Origin: Armillaria gallica
Lineage: Eukaryota; Basidiomycota; Agaricomycetes; Agaricales; Physalacriaceae
Assembly: GCA_037576215.1 (NCBI GenBank)
Contig: JBANDB010000003.1
Coordinates: 2,170,001 to 2,234,000 of the forward strand
Length of the DNA: 64,000 nt
Reading direction: 5' to 3'
Of the stretch, positions 1-12,253 are shown piece by piece. Below the pieces are notes generated by a model. It saw only the letters and a list, made by a program, of their open reading frames with translations, ran no database searches and was not told the DNA's origin. Within the stretch, counting starts at the first letter, position 1; every line of letters starts with the position of its first letter. A program made the position numbers and the translations under genes.

Positions 1-683
1 ACCCTGGACAAGCTGCTCTTCACATATGACCTGTTCTCCTTGGACCTCGGTGCAGATCGCCCATCAAGCACGCGACTGAGTAGAAGTCCAGCCACTTGTT
101 TGGCGAAAGCGTTGGGGTCAGATGCGTTATATGAATCCACGGTAGGAAGGGGTTTGTAGAACGTGGCTGGGAGTACAACATCAGGCAGCGGGCGGTGTGT
201 CGTGGGATCGTAAGTGTGATGGTGGGTGTAGCGATTTTTGTTCCGAGTCATGAATTCCTCCGGTTCGCATTCGGACTCGTCCTCTTCATGAACAGCGTTG
301 AAACCCGATGCTCCGGAACGCAGTGGCACCATCCTAGCGTTTCTTGAACCAGGCCCTTTCGGGGAGAGTGCGTGAGCGTATGGACTGGTTCTACCGCGGA
401 GGTACGAAGGTCGCTTGGGAATGCCAGGCCTAGATACCGCAGCATTCACGACATCCCCTTGAGTGTAAGAAGAGGTTATCGTGGGACTCTGACCACCTGG
501 TCGAGGCCCCCGAGGTCTGGCAGCTGCTTGTCGGAAGGCAGCGGCCGTTTTAGGAGTTGAAGACCTTGGGGACCGATTGTGGTCGATAGAGTTGAAGATG
601 CCTGCATCACGGCTGGTGGCGGCAGAGAAGGAGGGTGAAGACGAAGGTGAAGAAAAGGGCGTCTTGACGAGGCGAATAGACAT
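1..683 (-). CDS. Ser/Pro/Arg-rich protein, N-terminal part (runs off left edge)
   Basis: One open frame runs from an ATG at 683 (complement) to the window edge, about 227 codons without a stop. The ATG has A at -3. The protein begins MSIRLVKTPF and is then Ser/Pro/Ala/Arg-rich and probably disordered for about 110 residues, followed by a more ordered acidic and His-containing part (EEDESECEPEEF, then THHHTYDPTTHRPLPD). No domain is recognised and I assign no function. The end of the gene lies outside the window. It is called coding because of frame length and protein-like composition. The overlapping frames on the other strand are shorter and look like shadows. Confidence 0.7.
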   Translation of the reverse strand, partial: MSIRLVKTPFSSPSSSPSFSAATSRDAGIFNSIDHNRSPRSSTPKTAAAFRQAAARPRGPRPGGQSPTITSSYTQGDVVNAAVSRPGIPKRPSYLRGRTSPYAHALSPKGPGSRNARMVPLRSGASGFNAVHEEDESECEPEEFMTRNKNRYTHHHTYDPTTHRPLPDVVLPATFYKPLPTVDSYNASDPNAFAKQVAGLLLSRVLDGRSAPRSKENRSYVKSSLSR

Positions 684-2157
684 AGTCGAAGGCAATTGGT
701 TGAAAATAGTGGAGGTAATAAGAGTAAGTCAAGGAGCCCGTATATTAAAGGTTGGTAACACGGTAGCTAGAATGAAAGGTTATTAAGGCAGGAAGACAAG
801 GAAACAACGAACATACTCATATAGCAACCAACGTCAGGGAAGGCGACAAAACAATGCCTTTTCAACAGCCGAACTGGGCAGCCCAGAGGCACTGGAACCA
901 CTGTCCTGCTCGTATATCGTGAGTGGGCGCTGTCGTCAATGGAAATGGGCGGCTACAAGGAAGTAGGGCGGACACTGTAGTAGTGAAACACAAGGAACAC
1001 GACGCCTGAGAAATACTACAACATATATCTGTTTGGCATTGTTGTGACAGATAGGTCCTTATTGTCCGATCACCTTCCTTCACCACCATGCGGTGCCGCT
1101 GCTCAACAACCAACAGCGAGGCTAGGCTGTTCCTTTCAATGTTTAAACTCTCCATTTTGGGCGCTGCCAGTCTGTGCGGACTGGAAGATGAAGCTGGAGG
1201 TCGGCGCCGCAGTCCCCCCACGAGGCATTCCAGAATGTTCGCTAGTGTTCGCTTCGCGCCTCTCTAGCACTACGAAAATTATCTCGTGATCATCTCTCAT
1301 GATAGCCCCTTTGCCGAAACTGGACCGCTTCCTTGTAGTGCCCATGGCAATCACGGCCCTTTTCCGTTATCTATCCCCTTCTGTTTCAACGTGTTACTGA
1401 TGTGTCCGTTCATCTACATTCTACCGTTCCGGCATCACAGGAACTATATCCAGCTTGGTTGATCGCTTAATTTGTGCCTCTGAAGCATTTTCCTCGCTTC
1501 CACCAATACAGAGGCACCTATATTCTCAATCAATATCCCGCTCAAGCGGGATGAGATAAGTAGCCGCTGGCAAGTAAACATAAAACGGACGAAAGAAGGA
1601 GACTGTGTCTAGGAAACGCCCGTTGTCGAGATGTTCTGGGCCAGGCCGGATGTTACGGAAGTCTTGGAGCTCAGTCGTAAGTCTGGGGAAGCGTCTTGGA
1701 AGCCCAAAGGGTCCGATACACCACCTAAGTTGTACCGTTTGAATTCTTCGACCACGTCTAACTAAAAGTTCAAGACTTTGGTAGAACCAGCAGTAGTCCG
1801 CATAACTATAAGTCAAGGCGGATTCAGCATCGCCTACGGAATCTACCTTCAATTGAACAGGAAACATATACTCGGCAACTGTTGCCCACGTGCGCAACCA
1901 AATACTATGGAGAAAGTTCGCGGCTCGTATAATCGCCATGGGAGTTGATGTTAAAGGAAGCTATCAGCGTCCCGAAATCTAGACTTTGGAAAGGCGCGAC
2001 AAGTGTTTGTGCTGGAGGGAAACAGTGGTAGACGATCGACTCAAGGTTCATATATTCATACCCCTATTGGAAGATGCGAAACAGTTTGAGACTCTTTCCT
2101 CATTATTTAGATGGCACGGCACTGCTCCTTTCTTGATCAGTTTCGTCCCCGTCCTCA
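684..2157. other. Intergenic; weak minus-strand frames only
   Basis: Two overlapping minus-strand frames (1354-1136 and 1221-862) could be exons of a small gene; the first contains MRDDHEIIFVVLERRE. Another minus frame lies at 1939-1526. None shows a recognisable domain or a convincing exon chain, so I call no gene. Confidence 0.35.
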
Positions 2158-3653
2158 ATGTCCTATTCTGGACAAATAATACCCCATTCGCACTATGTTC
2201 AAATTGCCTGCTGGTGGGAGGGAACGAACCTTCACAAGGACTCCATTTTCGCCGTGCCACTACTACCTGACTCTCTTGACTCTATTGGTGTCCACCAGTC
2301 AGCACCAGTTCACACCGACACTCAGGCTTGCTTAACAGTTGGCGCTCTTTTGGATATCGCCAGGGGCGCATTGGGAGGTTTCTATATCCCTTCGGAAATA
2401 CTGCGTGCGCCAAAATCCGACAAGGATAGTCTCTTTCGGTATACGTTTCATGGCTACAACTTGAATAGTGACCAAGAGCCTGGGCATCTGTTGTCCCAAG
2501 ATGAGCTCTCTAGGCCGCTAACTGGGCTAGCTGGACAGGTACTATGGATCAAGGTTGAAGGGTATGTACCCCTTTGCTTACTAGCTGAGATGATTCCTAA
2601 CCTTCTTTCAGGATCGCACCGACCAAAATATGGTTCCCGTCTCGATGACATCGATGGAAGACTCGGACGACGAGGAAATCGTAAGTGATGCAGATTTTTA
2701 GCGTATCAAAATTGATTTCCATCTCAACAGCGCGTGAAAAACGTGAATACACGCTTCTAACGTTTGGCAAATGAATATCAAAACTGAATGCCTTTCATAT
2801 TAGCGGACTGCTCATATCCGGAGATATTACCCGAAGGAAGCTCGCTGCCCGTTTACGGCATGCCTTGCACCAAAGGCCTACCATATCATCGACCGCAAAC
2901 ATGGTCCAGTGTTCGATGTCTTACTTTCGCTCTCACATAGTATTGTTAATGTCTTGGATTCCTGCTATCCATCAGGACCGGACGCACGAATCACCCAGTC
3001 AACTGCCTTGCTGCATCCATGCTTCCCGATACCCACGACCACCAACGTTGAGCTATGCGAACTCGGCTCACCCGAAGTGGACATGCCCGCCAACGGCATG
3101 TTCATGGATCGCAAGATTTTTGACTCCTACGATAAATTTCGGTGGGTGATATATCAAGGAGTACGTACGCACCTTTTACTTCCGGCGCAGACGTTTGATA
3201 CACGATCTGACAGGAAGCTTTCTGGGTCCACGGAGAAACCTGTCCTCTGTTCGAGACCTACGGTTGGTATCCGCAGATGCTCTCGAAGACCGTGAAGCCT
3301 GCAAGGTCCAACGAAAACCGTTAAAGGTCGCGCAGCCCTATCATCGCGCTCAACTCCAAGATCTACGAACGGTTATCTGTTTCTACCATCAGTTTGGCAC
3401 AGCTCAGCTTTGTAGCGTCGTACTCGACATTTCGGGTCAATTGCCGCCTGTGAAGAGGAAGGCGGGAAGACACAGGAAGCGGGCACGGTATCAGGATAGC
3501 GATTCCGAGACTGACGACGAGGATGAGGATGATGAGGATGATCGGGAGGAGGTGGAGGCCAAGTATCGTAGCATGTCGATGCAGTCGATGATGATCTGGC
3601 TTGCCAACTGCTGGTATATTCAATCGGGGGTGACCACTATAAAATTCTTATGA
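2158..3653 (+). CDS. HNH-like family protein, copy A (possibly decayed)
   Basis: First of three copies of one family in the window; compare 32955-34540 and 36636-37510. Readable blocks in order: CWWEGTNLHKDSIFAVPLL with ALLDIARGALGGFYIP (exon 1, from a conserved ATG at 2158); a 12-base microexon at 2731-2742; RRYYPKEARCPFTAC followed by AYHIID; an RWVIYQG|EAFWVHGETCPLFE junction across a short intron; an acidic linker with repeated D/E; and a C-terminal MIWLANCW. The Cys...Cys...His-Ile-Ile spacing resembles HNH_2-type nucleases, but that is inference. Against copy B there is an apparent one-base shift near 3283, and the first intron joins in frame only with a weak donor. The copy may therefore be non-functional or contain an error. 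Confidence 0.5.
2731..2742 (+). other. 12-base microexon of HNH-like copy A
   Basis: Twelve bases (four codons, R-V-K-N) lie between an acceptor ending ctcaacag and a donor beginning gtgaat. The same-sized exon occurs at the same place in copies B (33959-33970) and C (37197-37208). Confidence 0.5.
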
Positions 3654-4155
3654 TTTGAATCTTCCTGCTAGCAAACGCAAGAGACATATTCTACCCAATG
3701 TACCTCCGATCAGAGCTCGCACATCCCAATCAACACCTACCGTTCCTGAGTAGGTTATCCGGGTCTCGTCGTCCCAAGGCTTGGGGACTGAGAGTTTGAA
3801 AGACGAACATCAGGAAAAACTAAAAGCCTATAGAGGACTGTAGGTCATTTAGGCTTCTCAGTTTTTCCTGATGAAACCAGAAGCCTGAAACCCCCCATAC
3901 ACAGTGTCCTTCTGAATTTTACCATCGTCCAGTTAGCTTAATCCGTTTCAAATGATAGGGTATGAGCAAAACAGTATCACTCGCAGCGGGATGCCATCGT
4001 TCCAGATTCCTGTGATATGATATTATAATTATTCGATTTTTTTAAACTTGTAAGTAGCGCTGTGTCGAGTATCGGAGTTTGAACCTGCCATGAATCCGTC
4101 AAACAACTAAGACTCAGTCCATCCTCGAAGACAATACATGATGGGGCACTGGGAC
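3654..4155. other. Intergenic between HNH-like copy A and CSTF2 (convergent 3' ends)
   Basis: Contains the 3' flanks of both genes and the inverted repeat at 3808-3873. I see no gene. Confidence 0.5.
3808..3873. repeat. Inverted repeat / hairpin, about 23-base arms
   Basis: Left arm 3808-3830 begins catcaggaaaaact and right arm 3850-3873 ends agtttttcctgatg. They are complementary except for a one-base length difference and one mismatch near the loop, and are separated by 19 bases. The position in the gap between two convergent genes fits either a small foldback element or a 3'-end structure. Confidence 0.75.
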
Positions 4156-5635
4156 TCATGTTGCCAATGATCCCAAGAATTGCGCGCGCTAAACACGTAC
4201 ACCTTCAATCAAGCACAGGCGACATGTCATGAAACACTCACAAGTTGCTGGATTGCCGCGCGCTCGCCTTCCGGAAGAGCACCAATCTGATCGGGCGTCA
4301 TAGCCAAAACTTGCATCAGCATAGCCTATGATCAAAGTCACCATCTATGAAATCCTCGAGGAACAAGGAGGCTGCTAACCCTTTGATGCTCGTTAATATT
4401 ATCCTGCGACTGTGACGGCGCCGGTGCTTGTTGTTGAGGAGGAGCTAATTGCGGCGGGGGCTGAAGTTGTGGCGGAGGTGGAGGACGGTAATAGGATGCA
4501 GGCTGTGGCGGTGGGACGAACGGTTGCTGTTGAGGATACATCGGCATGGAAGGCGCAGGCGCCGGCGGCATGCCGTTTTGTGGTGGTGGGAACTGCTGCA
4601 TTGGAGGTGCAAATGACTGTTGTGGCAGCTGTTGCACAGGTGGCGGCCCGGCCGATGTTGCTGCAAGCATTCGTTGAAGAATCATAGGATCTACTATTTG
4701 ATTCAACAGGAGAGCTTGGAAGAGCGCGTAGGCGAGTTGGGGATGTGCGACTAGCAGTTTTCTTGCTTGCTCGGGATGCGTTATCACGAAGGCCTAGGCA
4801 GAGAAATCGAGTCAGGAAGGCTCGGACTTTTTCACAGTCGCACATGAGATGTTGTTTCTAGTAAGTAATATTCTAATTTGTTGTCCCAGCACACCATGCC
4901 ACAGATCGTAGTAGGAAGAGGCTATTAGGAAAATAAACGAGAGCTCACCTTCGTTTGTGCCAAAACTTCCATGAGTTGGTTCGGAGCCATTGTAGCGAGA
5001 GTATGGCTGATAGCATCGGCAGACGACGTGCCAGGAGGCAGCTTGATACCGGGAGGCAGAACCGCTAGAAATGCATCCGATTCGCTGCCTCGACCGGCTC
5101 CACCCCACGTCCGTTGCTCAGCTGGTCCTGGAGTACCACCATCGACAAGCTCTCCACGTACAGTAGTCTTTCCTTCAAGGAATGGATCTGAATCAGCCAA
5201 ATCTATGCGCAAGGGTCGTCCTCCAACGTCGACGTTGTTGAGGTTCCGTACAGCTGATGCAGCTGTTTCATGGTCTGCGTTGTGTGAATGGAAGGCGTTT
5301 GTGGGCTAGCGTGTGAAACACACCAGAGAATTCGCAGAATCCATATCCTCTAGGCTTCCCTGTTTCACGGTCGAATACTAATCTGCTGTGGGTGAGCATC
5401 TGGCCAGAGACAGAAGCAGTCTGCCTACCTGAATCCAACAACCTGCCCAACAGATTTGAAAACATCTATCAATTGCTCCTGCTCAAAGAGTAAGCTTTCC
5501 GTTCAAAAAGGTAGTAAAAGCGAGGACATGCCTCTCCCATGTTGTAAGGGACATTGCCAACTGTTCGTAAGACATTTCAGTCACACAACGAGGAAAACAC
5601 AGATTAAAATACTCACCAAAAACTACTTTGCTCAT
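4156..5635 (-). CDS. CSTF2: Cleavage stimulation factor 64 kDa subunit (CSTF2/Rna15 type)
   Basis: RNA-binding subunit of the complex that recognises the GU-rich downstream element during pre-mRNA cleavage and polyadenylation in the nucleus. The N-terminus is an RRM: RNP2 VFVGNVPYN just after the start, RNP1 GKPRGYGFCEF, and FDRETG between them, as in vertebrate CSTF2. Then come a linker with LPPGIKLPPG, the hinge (HPEQARKLLVAHPQLAYALF), a Pro/Gln-rich stretch, and the short C-terminal helical domain (MQVLAMTPDQIGALPEGERA) ending FLGSLAT. Start ATG at 5635 and stop at 4156-4158. There are at least six short introns, one of them apparently GC-AG (5479-5531). It is tandem to and downstream of VPS15. 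Confidence 0.92.
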
Positions 5636-5964
5636 CGTGGATACTAAAACGACCTTTACCTACGTGTTCCTTCAATGAAGTAGCAAGTTGAGGAAAAGAA
5701 AAGATTGTTTAACAGTTGACACGGTCTCCGGTCCGGCGTAACACCACGTGGCACAGCACGTGTTATGACGCACCATTTTAAAGAGTTCGATGAAAGAAAC
5801 TTTTGACTCACAAGTAAAGAGTGAGACCTTGAGGCAGGGCGCGAGACTACTAGTAACTCCAATGAACAGTGCATGGATAGTATAATATATACAACATACA
5901 TATAGAGCGAACAAATGCGTCTACCGAAAGTGCCAAAAGTCTACTGTCGCCTCAACGGAAAATG
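5636..5964. other. VPS15 3' flank and CSTF2 promoter
   Basis: About 330 bases between two same-strand genes. It holds the 3' UTR of VPS15 and the promoter of CSTF2. Small minus frames here show no domain. Confidence 0.5.
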
Positions 5965-8900
5965 CTACGGTTCCCCTGGCTCGACCCTCCAGACCTTGAT
6001 GATACCTGCACGGTCCCCGCTCACGATGCCACCACGGAACGGTGAATCTATGCACGCTAATGCGGTGACAACATCTTGGTGAGACTTTAGAAGGTTCTGC
6101 TGATTATGAGTGATCAAAGCCATCCGCTGGGGTGCACGATTTCCCTGTCCACTCGATGCAGCGGACGGTGGCCACATCTCGATATAAGTAGATGCAGTTC
6201 CACTGCTCATAGCACTGTGATCCATCAGCAAAAAAATAGTACGAAACGCGGCAGAAAACCCACCTATACGAAGGTCTATCATGTTCTGATTCTAAGCCGC
6301 TGAGGACGGTGGACCTCTCTGGTCGTCCCAAATCCCATAATCGTATCTTACGATCTTCTGACCCAGAAATCACAAAACCGCGCCCAGCAGACCGTGTAGA
6401 ATGGACATCAGCCGCGATATCATACATCTCCGTTCGGTGAGTACCGCCGAACTCGAATCCTACAACCATAGCACGAACATCGGGAGCGGGAGATGTCGAT
6501 AGTTGGGCAGAGTTACGTCTATCGTCACCCCCATTCCTGACTAGTGCCGCAATAGCCGCAGAAGAGGTCGTATCAGCGTCTACCCCAGTGAGCTCCTGAG
6601 GATCTGCGAGTGGTTCTGATGTCGACGAAGACGTGCACGTTAGAAAGGTCTCCACCAGAACAGACCTTTCTATATCCCACACTTCTACCAGGTTGGTAGA
6701 ACTCTTGTCGGAACCCCACTTGGATGCCTCGACTGCCACCATGACATACTTCCCCTTGCCCTTTGACGGATGAACGACACATTGGTGTATCCGGATTGAT
6801 CTGCCTGTAGATGCCACGCCAACATGCCAGCTCTTCAATAACAGCCCGAATCTTCTATCCCATAGCGTCAAAACACCGGTCGAAGTGCCCACTATTATCC
6901 AGGTCCGCTTCCGATCAATGCACATGCATGTTATAGGCCCATAGTGCCGGGGGTTCTGCATCGTCTGTAGTTCGGACATCGTCCGCAAGTCCAAAATTGT
7001 AATGACAGAATGTGTCGTCGCGTAGACAAGATTGGAAGCCAAGTCTACTCAAACGTGTCAATGAATGACAGAATATCAAGAAAAAGGTGAAATACCTGTA
7101 TTATAATGAGCCATACAAGTGATGTATTCGCCCACATTGCGGACTCTATGTTCGCGGATCACCTGAAGCTTACTGTACTTCGGCAATGCTCCACTCTGGG
7201 TAATATGAACCCGAACGACATGTAAGCTGCCATCGTCAGCCGCACTGGCAAAGCAATGAACCCCTTCCAGAATGCAAACACACTTCACTCTGGCGTGGTG
7301 CTGACCGTACGTATGTCGGGGTTTACTTGTAACATTGCGTTCCAATCGCGCGGTATCCCAAACCTTGACTGTCTGATCGTCCGACGAAGATACGAAGAAA
7401 AGATGATCAGGAGACACCGCTAAACCAGTGACGGCTTCGGAGTGTGATGTTAGATGGGCAATCAAGGTTGATTCCATCCTTCGTGTGCCATCCCGAGACG
7501 TGAAACTCTGTCTAATAGGATTCCGTCGTCGGACTGGACCTTCATGCACACGTGGCCCAAAATCGTTCTCTAGTTCTCGATTGTTGTCCAGATAGAGATT
7601 CTCCAATAGTTGGTTGATACCAGGCTCTTGGCCATCTATACACCATAAGAATTAGCTTGGTCTATTATTGACCACTGAAATGACCTACCGTAGGAAGAGA
7701 TAGGCAACACGGATGGGGCGTGCGACCGACTAGGATTGCGTATAGTTGCGGTCATGGACAGAGGCGTAGATCTTCCCGATGGCTCAGGAGAACCCTCGGA
7801 TCGCATTTTTGCGTGGGTATCTAATACGCCGGCTACATTTGTCTTGAAGGACCCGACGGCTGGAGCGGCTTTTTGGCCATCCATGCTACCAATATGTAAG
7901 CGACTCGATGGTCGGATGGTCGTAGAATTTGCGGCAGATAGTACAGACTCAGAGGGACTAACGGGTCGTTCTGAAATTGTAGGAGACAGAGGTCCCGTAA
8001 CAGAAGTAGATGAGCTGGAAGGTATCATCACAGGTGATAGAGTACTGCGAGGTTCTCGAGGAGATTGAGCAACGCTGAGAGAAGATGCAGAGCCATTAAT
8101 TGTCGCAAGTCTGCGACGAAGGTCTTCGAACGGCGCGCCCTGGCTGATGTTGAGATCACCGCTAGATGCCCGATGCAGATTTGGTATTGGACTCATCATA
8201 GGTGTCGACTTCTTGGATGAGATAGATCGCAATGTTCCGGGTGACGCGTCAGTACTACGCGACTTGAGAAAAACCGTCTGAGGCTGGACGTCCAATTTTC
8301 GAAGCTCGAGGTCAGCGATAGTCTTGAGATTCTTGTCAGTCTCAGGCTCAGAACTAAGACGAGATGCGAAGCTAGCTGAAATTGAGAACAGAAACACGCA
8401 TTTATCACTTATGTGACACACCTTGAGGTGGCGTTAGCCAGCTTTGTTATGTAGTCGCGCATAGCAAGGAGTTTCGTCTCGTCACTTGACGTCATACCTA
8501 GCTGGTACAGCTTGGATAATTGAGTTTCGTCACTGCAATGGTATGCGAATTAAGCCTACGAGCCCCATTTACAGTTCACGGAGGAAATAACTGACTCGTC
8601 TGATTTGGTCTTAGGCATCGTAGATGCCGACTTCCGCAGAGACATCACGCTTTCTCTAGGTGTTTCGACCTTACTGCGCCGGGCGCCTCGCCAGAAACTG
8701 CTCTTCTCTGCGCGCATGGCCCATTGCACAGCGGCATCGAATATTTGTCGAGGTATCTACACGCAGATCATAAGCTAGGAGTAATGACATGCGGCTGGTG
8801 TCACTGACCGGAGGTTTCATGGTGGCTAAGAGGCTCTGCTCGTCGATTGTGGCAATATCGGACTTGAGAAAGTGCCGAAGGGAAGGGTACACAATACACC

Positions 8901-11743
8901 AGACATCGCTTGACGGAAGCTCCTTTGCCGCCGAAGCAATGAAAGCAGCAGCCCCTGGATGAGAAGAGAGTCAATATACAACGGTACATCAACGGCCGGA
9001 AAGGCGAACCTTGACGGATCCACACATTAGGGTGGTAAAGGAAACCAAGTGTTGCGCTCATCAATTCCCAAACTCGCATTTTCTGGAATAACCCCAGCGT
9101 GCACAGACTAGTAAGGGCGGCAAGAACCTTCGTTACCACCGTTTCCTCTACATCTGCCGAACGCTCGTTAATGTAACATTCCGTCGTGGCCGGAAAAGAG
9201 GCCCATACCTGAAAGAGCCTGAACCATCAGAGGAAGGATATATTCGTCCAAGCTTCGGCCTCCCGCACACGCGGCAACATCTACGATACTCTCGAAGAAG
9301 GCATATCGCAGCAGCCAATCACGATCATTGAGGTACGTAATCATGTGGCTCAGCAACACATCATTCGTCCTTTGCCGCCCAAGGAAGATACACAGAAAGG
9401 AGATATCATGTAGTACGGCACGCTTAACGATACTTGAAGGGTCCATTAAAAGTGCAGATAGGTGTTCCTGAATCCCAAGCTGCAATTCTTGGACGCTTGC
9501 ATCGTACGAGACCTAGGGCCTTCATCAGCATCTATGAGGATAGGCTCTGCTAAACACCAGCACCTCAAAATGCGCGTTCTCATACTCTTGCGCCTCGCTG
9601 GACAGCTTGAACGTACCATGTGCCTTCAAGGCATGTCCCATTTCTAGATATCGCATGGCTGTATTGGCCAGCTGGGCGATACACTGGGCGTATAAGGTTC
9701 TCACTGACACCTCGGGGTCTTGAACTAGGTATTTGACATTGGGAATGATATATTCCGGGAAGATGGCAGCGTTGGACGGAGTGATAACGGTAACGACCAT
9801 CAGCTGAAAGTGATTTAACAGTGTCCTCGTTATAAACAACAATGAGGCTTACCACTTGAATAGCCGTACGTAAAGCAGCCATCCGGACAATCGCAGCTTC
9901 GTCATGGAAAAGATCCACGATATAAGGGATCATTCGATCTAGCTTGGCCTCGTCTGTCAAGTGTGGCGACAGAGCCAAAAAGACATCGAGAGCCTTTATT
10001 TTGGAGCTTGGAAGTATGCAATTCCGTATGTTGGATGTTATGAGTGCGAGGATGATCAACGCAGGTCCATCTGCAGAAGAGTGTAAACAATAAGGAGAGT
10101 CCGACTCAAATTTATAAGATACCTTCGGCTGGAGTTCGTGAACCTGCTTCTACCGCTATCCGTAATTTGGATTCGCGATTGGGAATTTGTAGCTCGACAG
10201 GGAGAATATCCTATGGGCTTATGAGCGACATAAAGTGGCAAGTATAATCAGACTCACCTGAAACGGTCTTGACGTGCTTATTGGTGAGCTATAATCAACC
10301 TTTACATCCATGACTGTATCCTCGGTATTATCAGGAACCGAGTATGGCTCTACGCTCTCGTAATCATTCCACATCCGCTGCATGCGGTGGTCCGAATCAC
10401 TGGGAAGAGGCTCATTGGAAGGATCACCAGATGGACCTTCGAGCATTGAGGAGGGGGCTCGAGCGGACTGTAAAGGGGCCGAGGTTAGCGAAGATGAGGA
10501 TAGTCCTGCATAGAGACCAGAAGTGAAAGGAGACACGTTGGGGAGCTCATTGACAGAAGACACATAATTGTGTAGGAAGCTAAAGAATGATTCCGGAAAG
10601 ACCGATCCGCGAGAGGTATGTAACAATGTATCGAATGTTGGACGCGCGGCGGGATCCAGATTTATCATCTGTTTGATCAAGTTCTACTGTCCTGAATGAG
10701 ATCGCGGGTGAGGACAAAAACACTACAGAGCTGCCCACCCGAATGCCGTCGTCTTCAATATTGGCCAAGTAGCTGTCAACGCTGAATTCACCTTCCCGGT
10801 ACTTGAAGAGTTGACTGAGCGTGAATAATGGCGCCCCCTCGAGAAACAGCTCCGCAATCACACATCCCGCGCTAAAGCAATCCATGGCTTCTGTCAGCTT
10901 TCCGTCCCTTTTGCCTTCATTGTCCTCCATTGCAATCTTGGATTTCTTCGCGCTAATTTCTGGGTTTGTAGCCGCGGTGTAGAACCGTTCAGGAGCTATG
11001 TAGCACGTACGTCGCCCAGAAGTGTCGAAGAAGAAAGAAAAGTCAGAAGGGTCGTCGAGAGGAAGATAGGTCGGCTTGTAGGATGCAAAATCCGAAAGAT
11101 AGATCCAGTTCCACGACGTGACCAGGATGTTCTCGGATTTGATATCACCATGAGAGACTTTGCGATTGCGAGCATCGCGAAGGGCTGCCAGTAATTGAAA
11201 AGCTATCCATTTCTTCTCAATCAGACTCAGAAAAGGGCGGGTACTGTGTTCACAACGACGCGTTACAGTAGCCACACAGCAGTGGAAAAGCAACGCACCT
11301 AATACGATCATATAGGTTACTGGCAATCCACTGCCGAATGATATAGCCTGCTTTGTCCGTTTCAACAAACGATTGATAATTGTATACATTGGCGATATCC
11401 GTCAACGCCTCGCGGTCAACTGCTTTGTATGAGACCAAACTCCAAACTGGTACCACTCGACGACTCACTCTTCAGGCGCCGGTGATAGTTACGCAAGGTC
11501 AGCCCAGGATCCGGCTTGATGAAGATCTTGACCACTAGATATCCATTACTGTGCCGACATTTCACGGTCTTTAGGAATCGTGCAGAACCCAGACTGCGGA
11601 CATGCGTCACAGAAGGCCGCTGCAAGGATGCAAGATGCGACAGACCTTTTCTCATACAGAATTTCCCCTCCGAGCTCTGCAACAAATGAATCCAAGGCGC
11701 CAGTAGTGCGTGTCAATGTCGACCCGGATTGAGTGTTTCCCAT
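5965..11743 (-). CDS. VPS15: VPS15: regulatory (pseudo)kinase subunit of class III PI3-kinase
   Basis: Membrane-anchored partner of Vps34 in the phosphatidylinositol 3-kinase complexes that drive autophagy and vacuolar protein sorting. The N-terminus MGNTQSG fits N-myristoylation at Gly2. The kinase-like domain carries HGDIKSEN in place of HRD and DFAS in place of DFG, both typical of this family, then [12 protein letters not shown] and [11 protein letters not shown]. The middle of the gene (about 10.1-8.7 kb) encodes HEAT-type helical repeats. The last third encodes WD40 repeats ([36 protein letters not shown]) ending [12 protein letters not shown]. Start 11743, stop 5965-5967, with many short introns. 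Intron 1 splits the codon after YEK and restores SLGSARF. A partial copy of this first exon and intron lies at 29008-29137. Confidence 0.95.
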
Positions 11744-12253
11744 CGATACTTTGACTGTTCACAACGAGCTTTCGTAAGTCATTGGTTGAGGGTTAGTGAT
11801 TGTCACTTTGAGGCCTCAATGAAATCGAGGGTACGTGTCAAGGGAGAACGCTGGCAATCGTCTGGGAGTGGTAGTGGCCGTCGCGGTCGAGCAAGTCAGG
11901 CTTCCTAATGTGTACATAGTGATCCACGTGGTGGCTGTACAGGAGGAGCAAGTACAGATCTCTCGGCGGAACCGTTTGGAAGAGAAAGAATAAAACGCAA
12001 TCAGTATTCACCCACACCTGACAGATCTCAGTAGGCCATTCATGCAATAACAGATATATTCTGTACATCAGTTAGTATAGATAACTTCCAGTCGAGTAAG
12101 ATACTATGCGTCACTAGATACTAATACTGACGGAAGTTGGTCGAACGAGTCAGGTCAATGGCAATAACCGTGTTGCGAAAAAGAGGCAAATAATTATCGA
12201 GATGATGGAGAAAATAAATGAAACGAAGAGAAAAACAAAGGTCGGAAGTCCAT
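11744..12253. other. Copper-fist gene 3' flank and VPS15 promoter
   Basis: About 510 bases. A minus frame at 12068-11838 has no recognisable domain and is probably untranslated 3' sequence or chance. No TATA box stands out. Confidence 0.45.

Noticed and set aside
862..1354. Possible two-exon minus gene
   Set aside because: The join is speculative and no part resembles a known protein, so it is mentioned only as intergenic content.
3808..3873. Hairpin read as a bacterial-type terminator
   Set aside because: The DNA is eukaryotic nuclear, with spliced genes on both sides; the hairpin is listed as a repeat instead.
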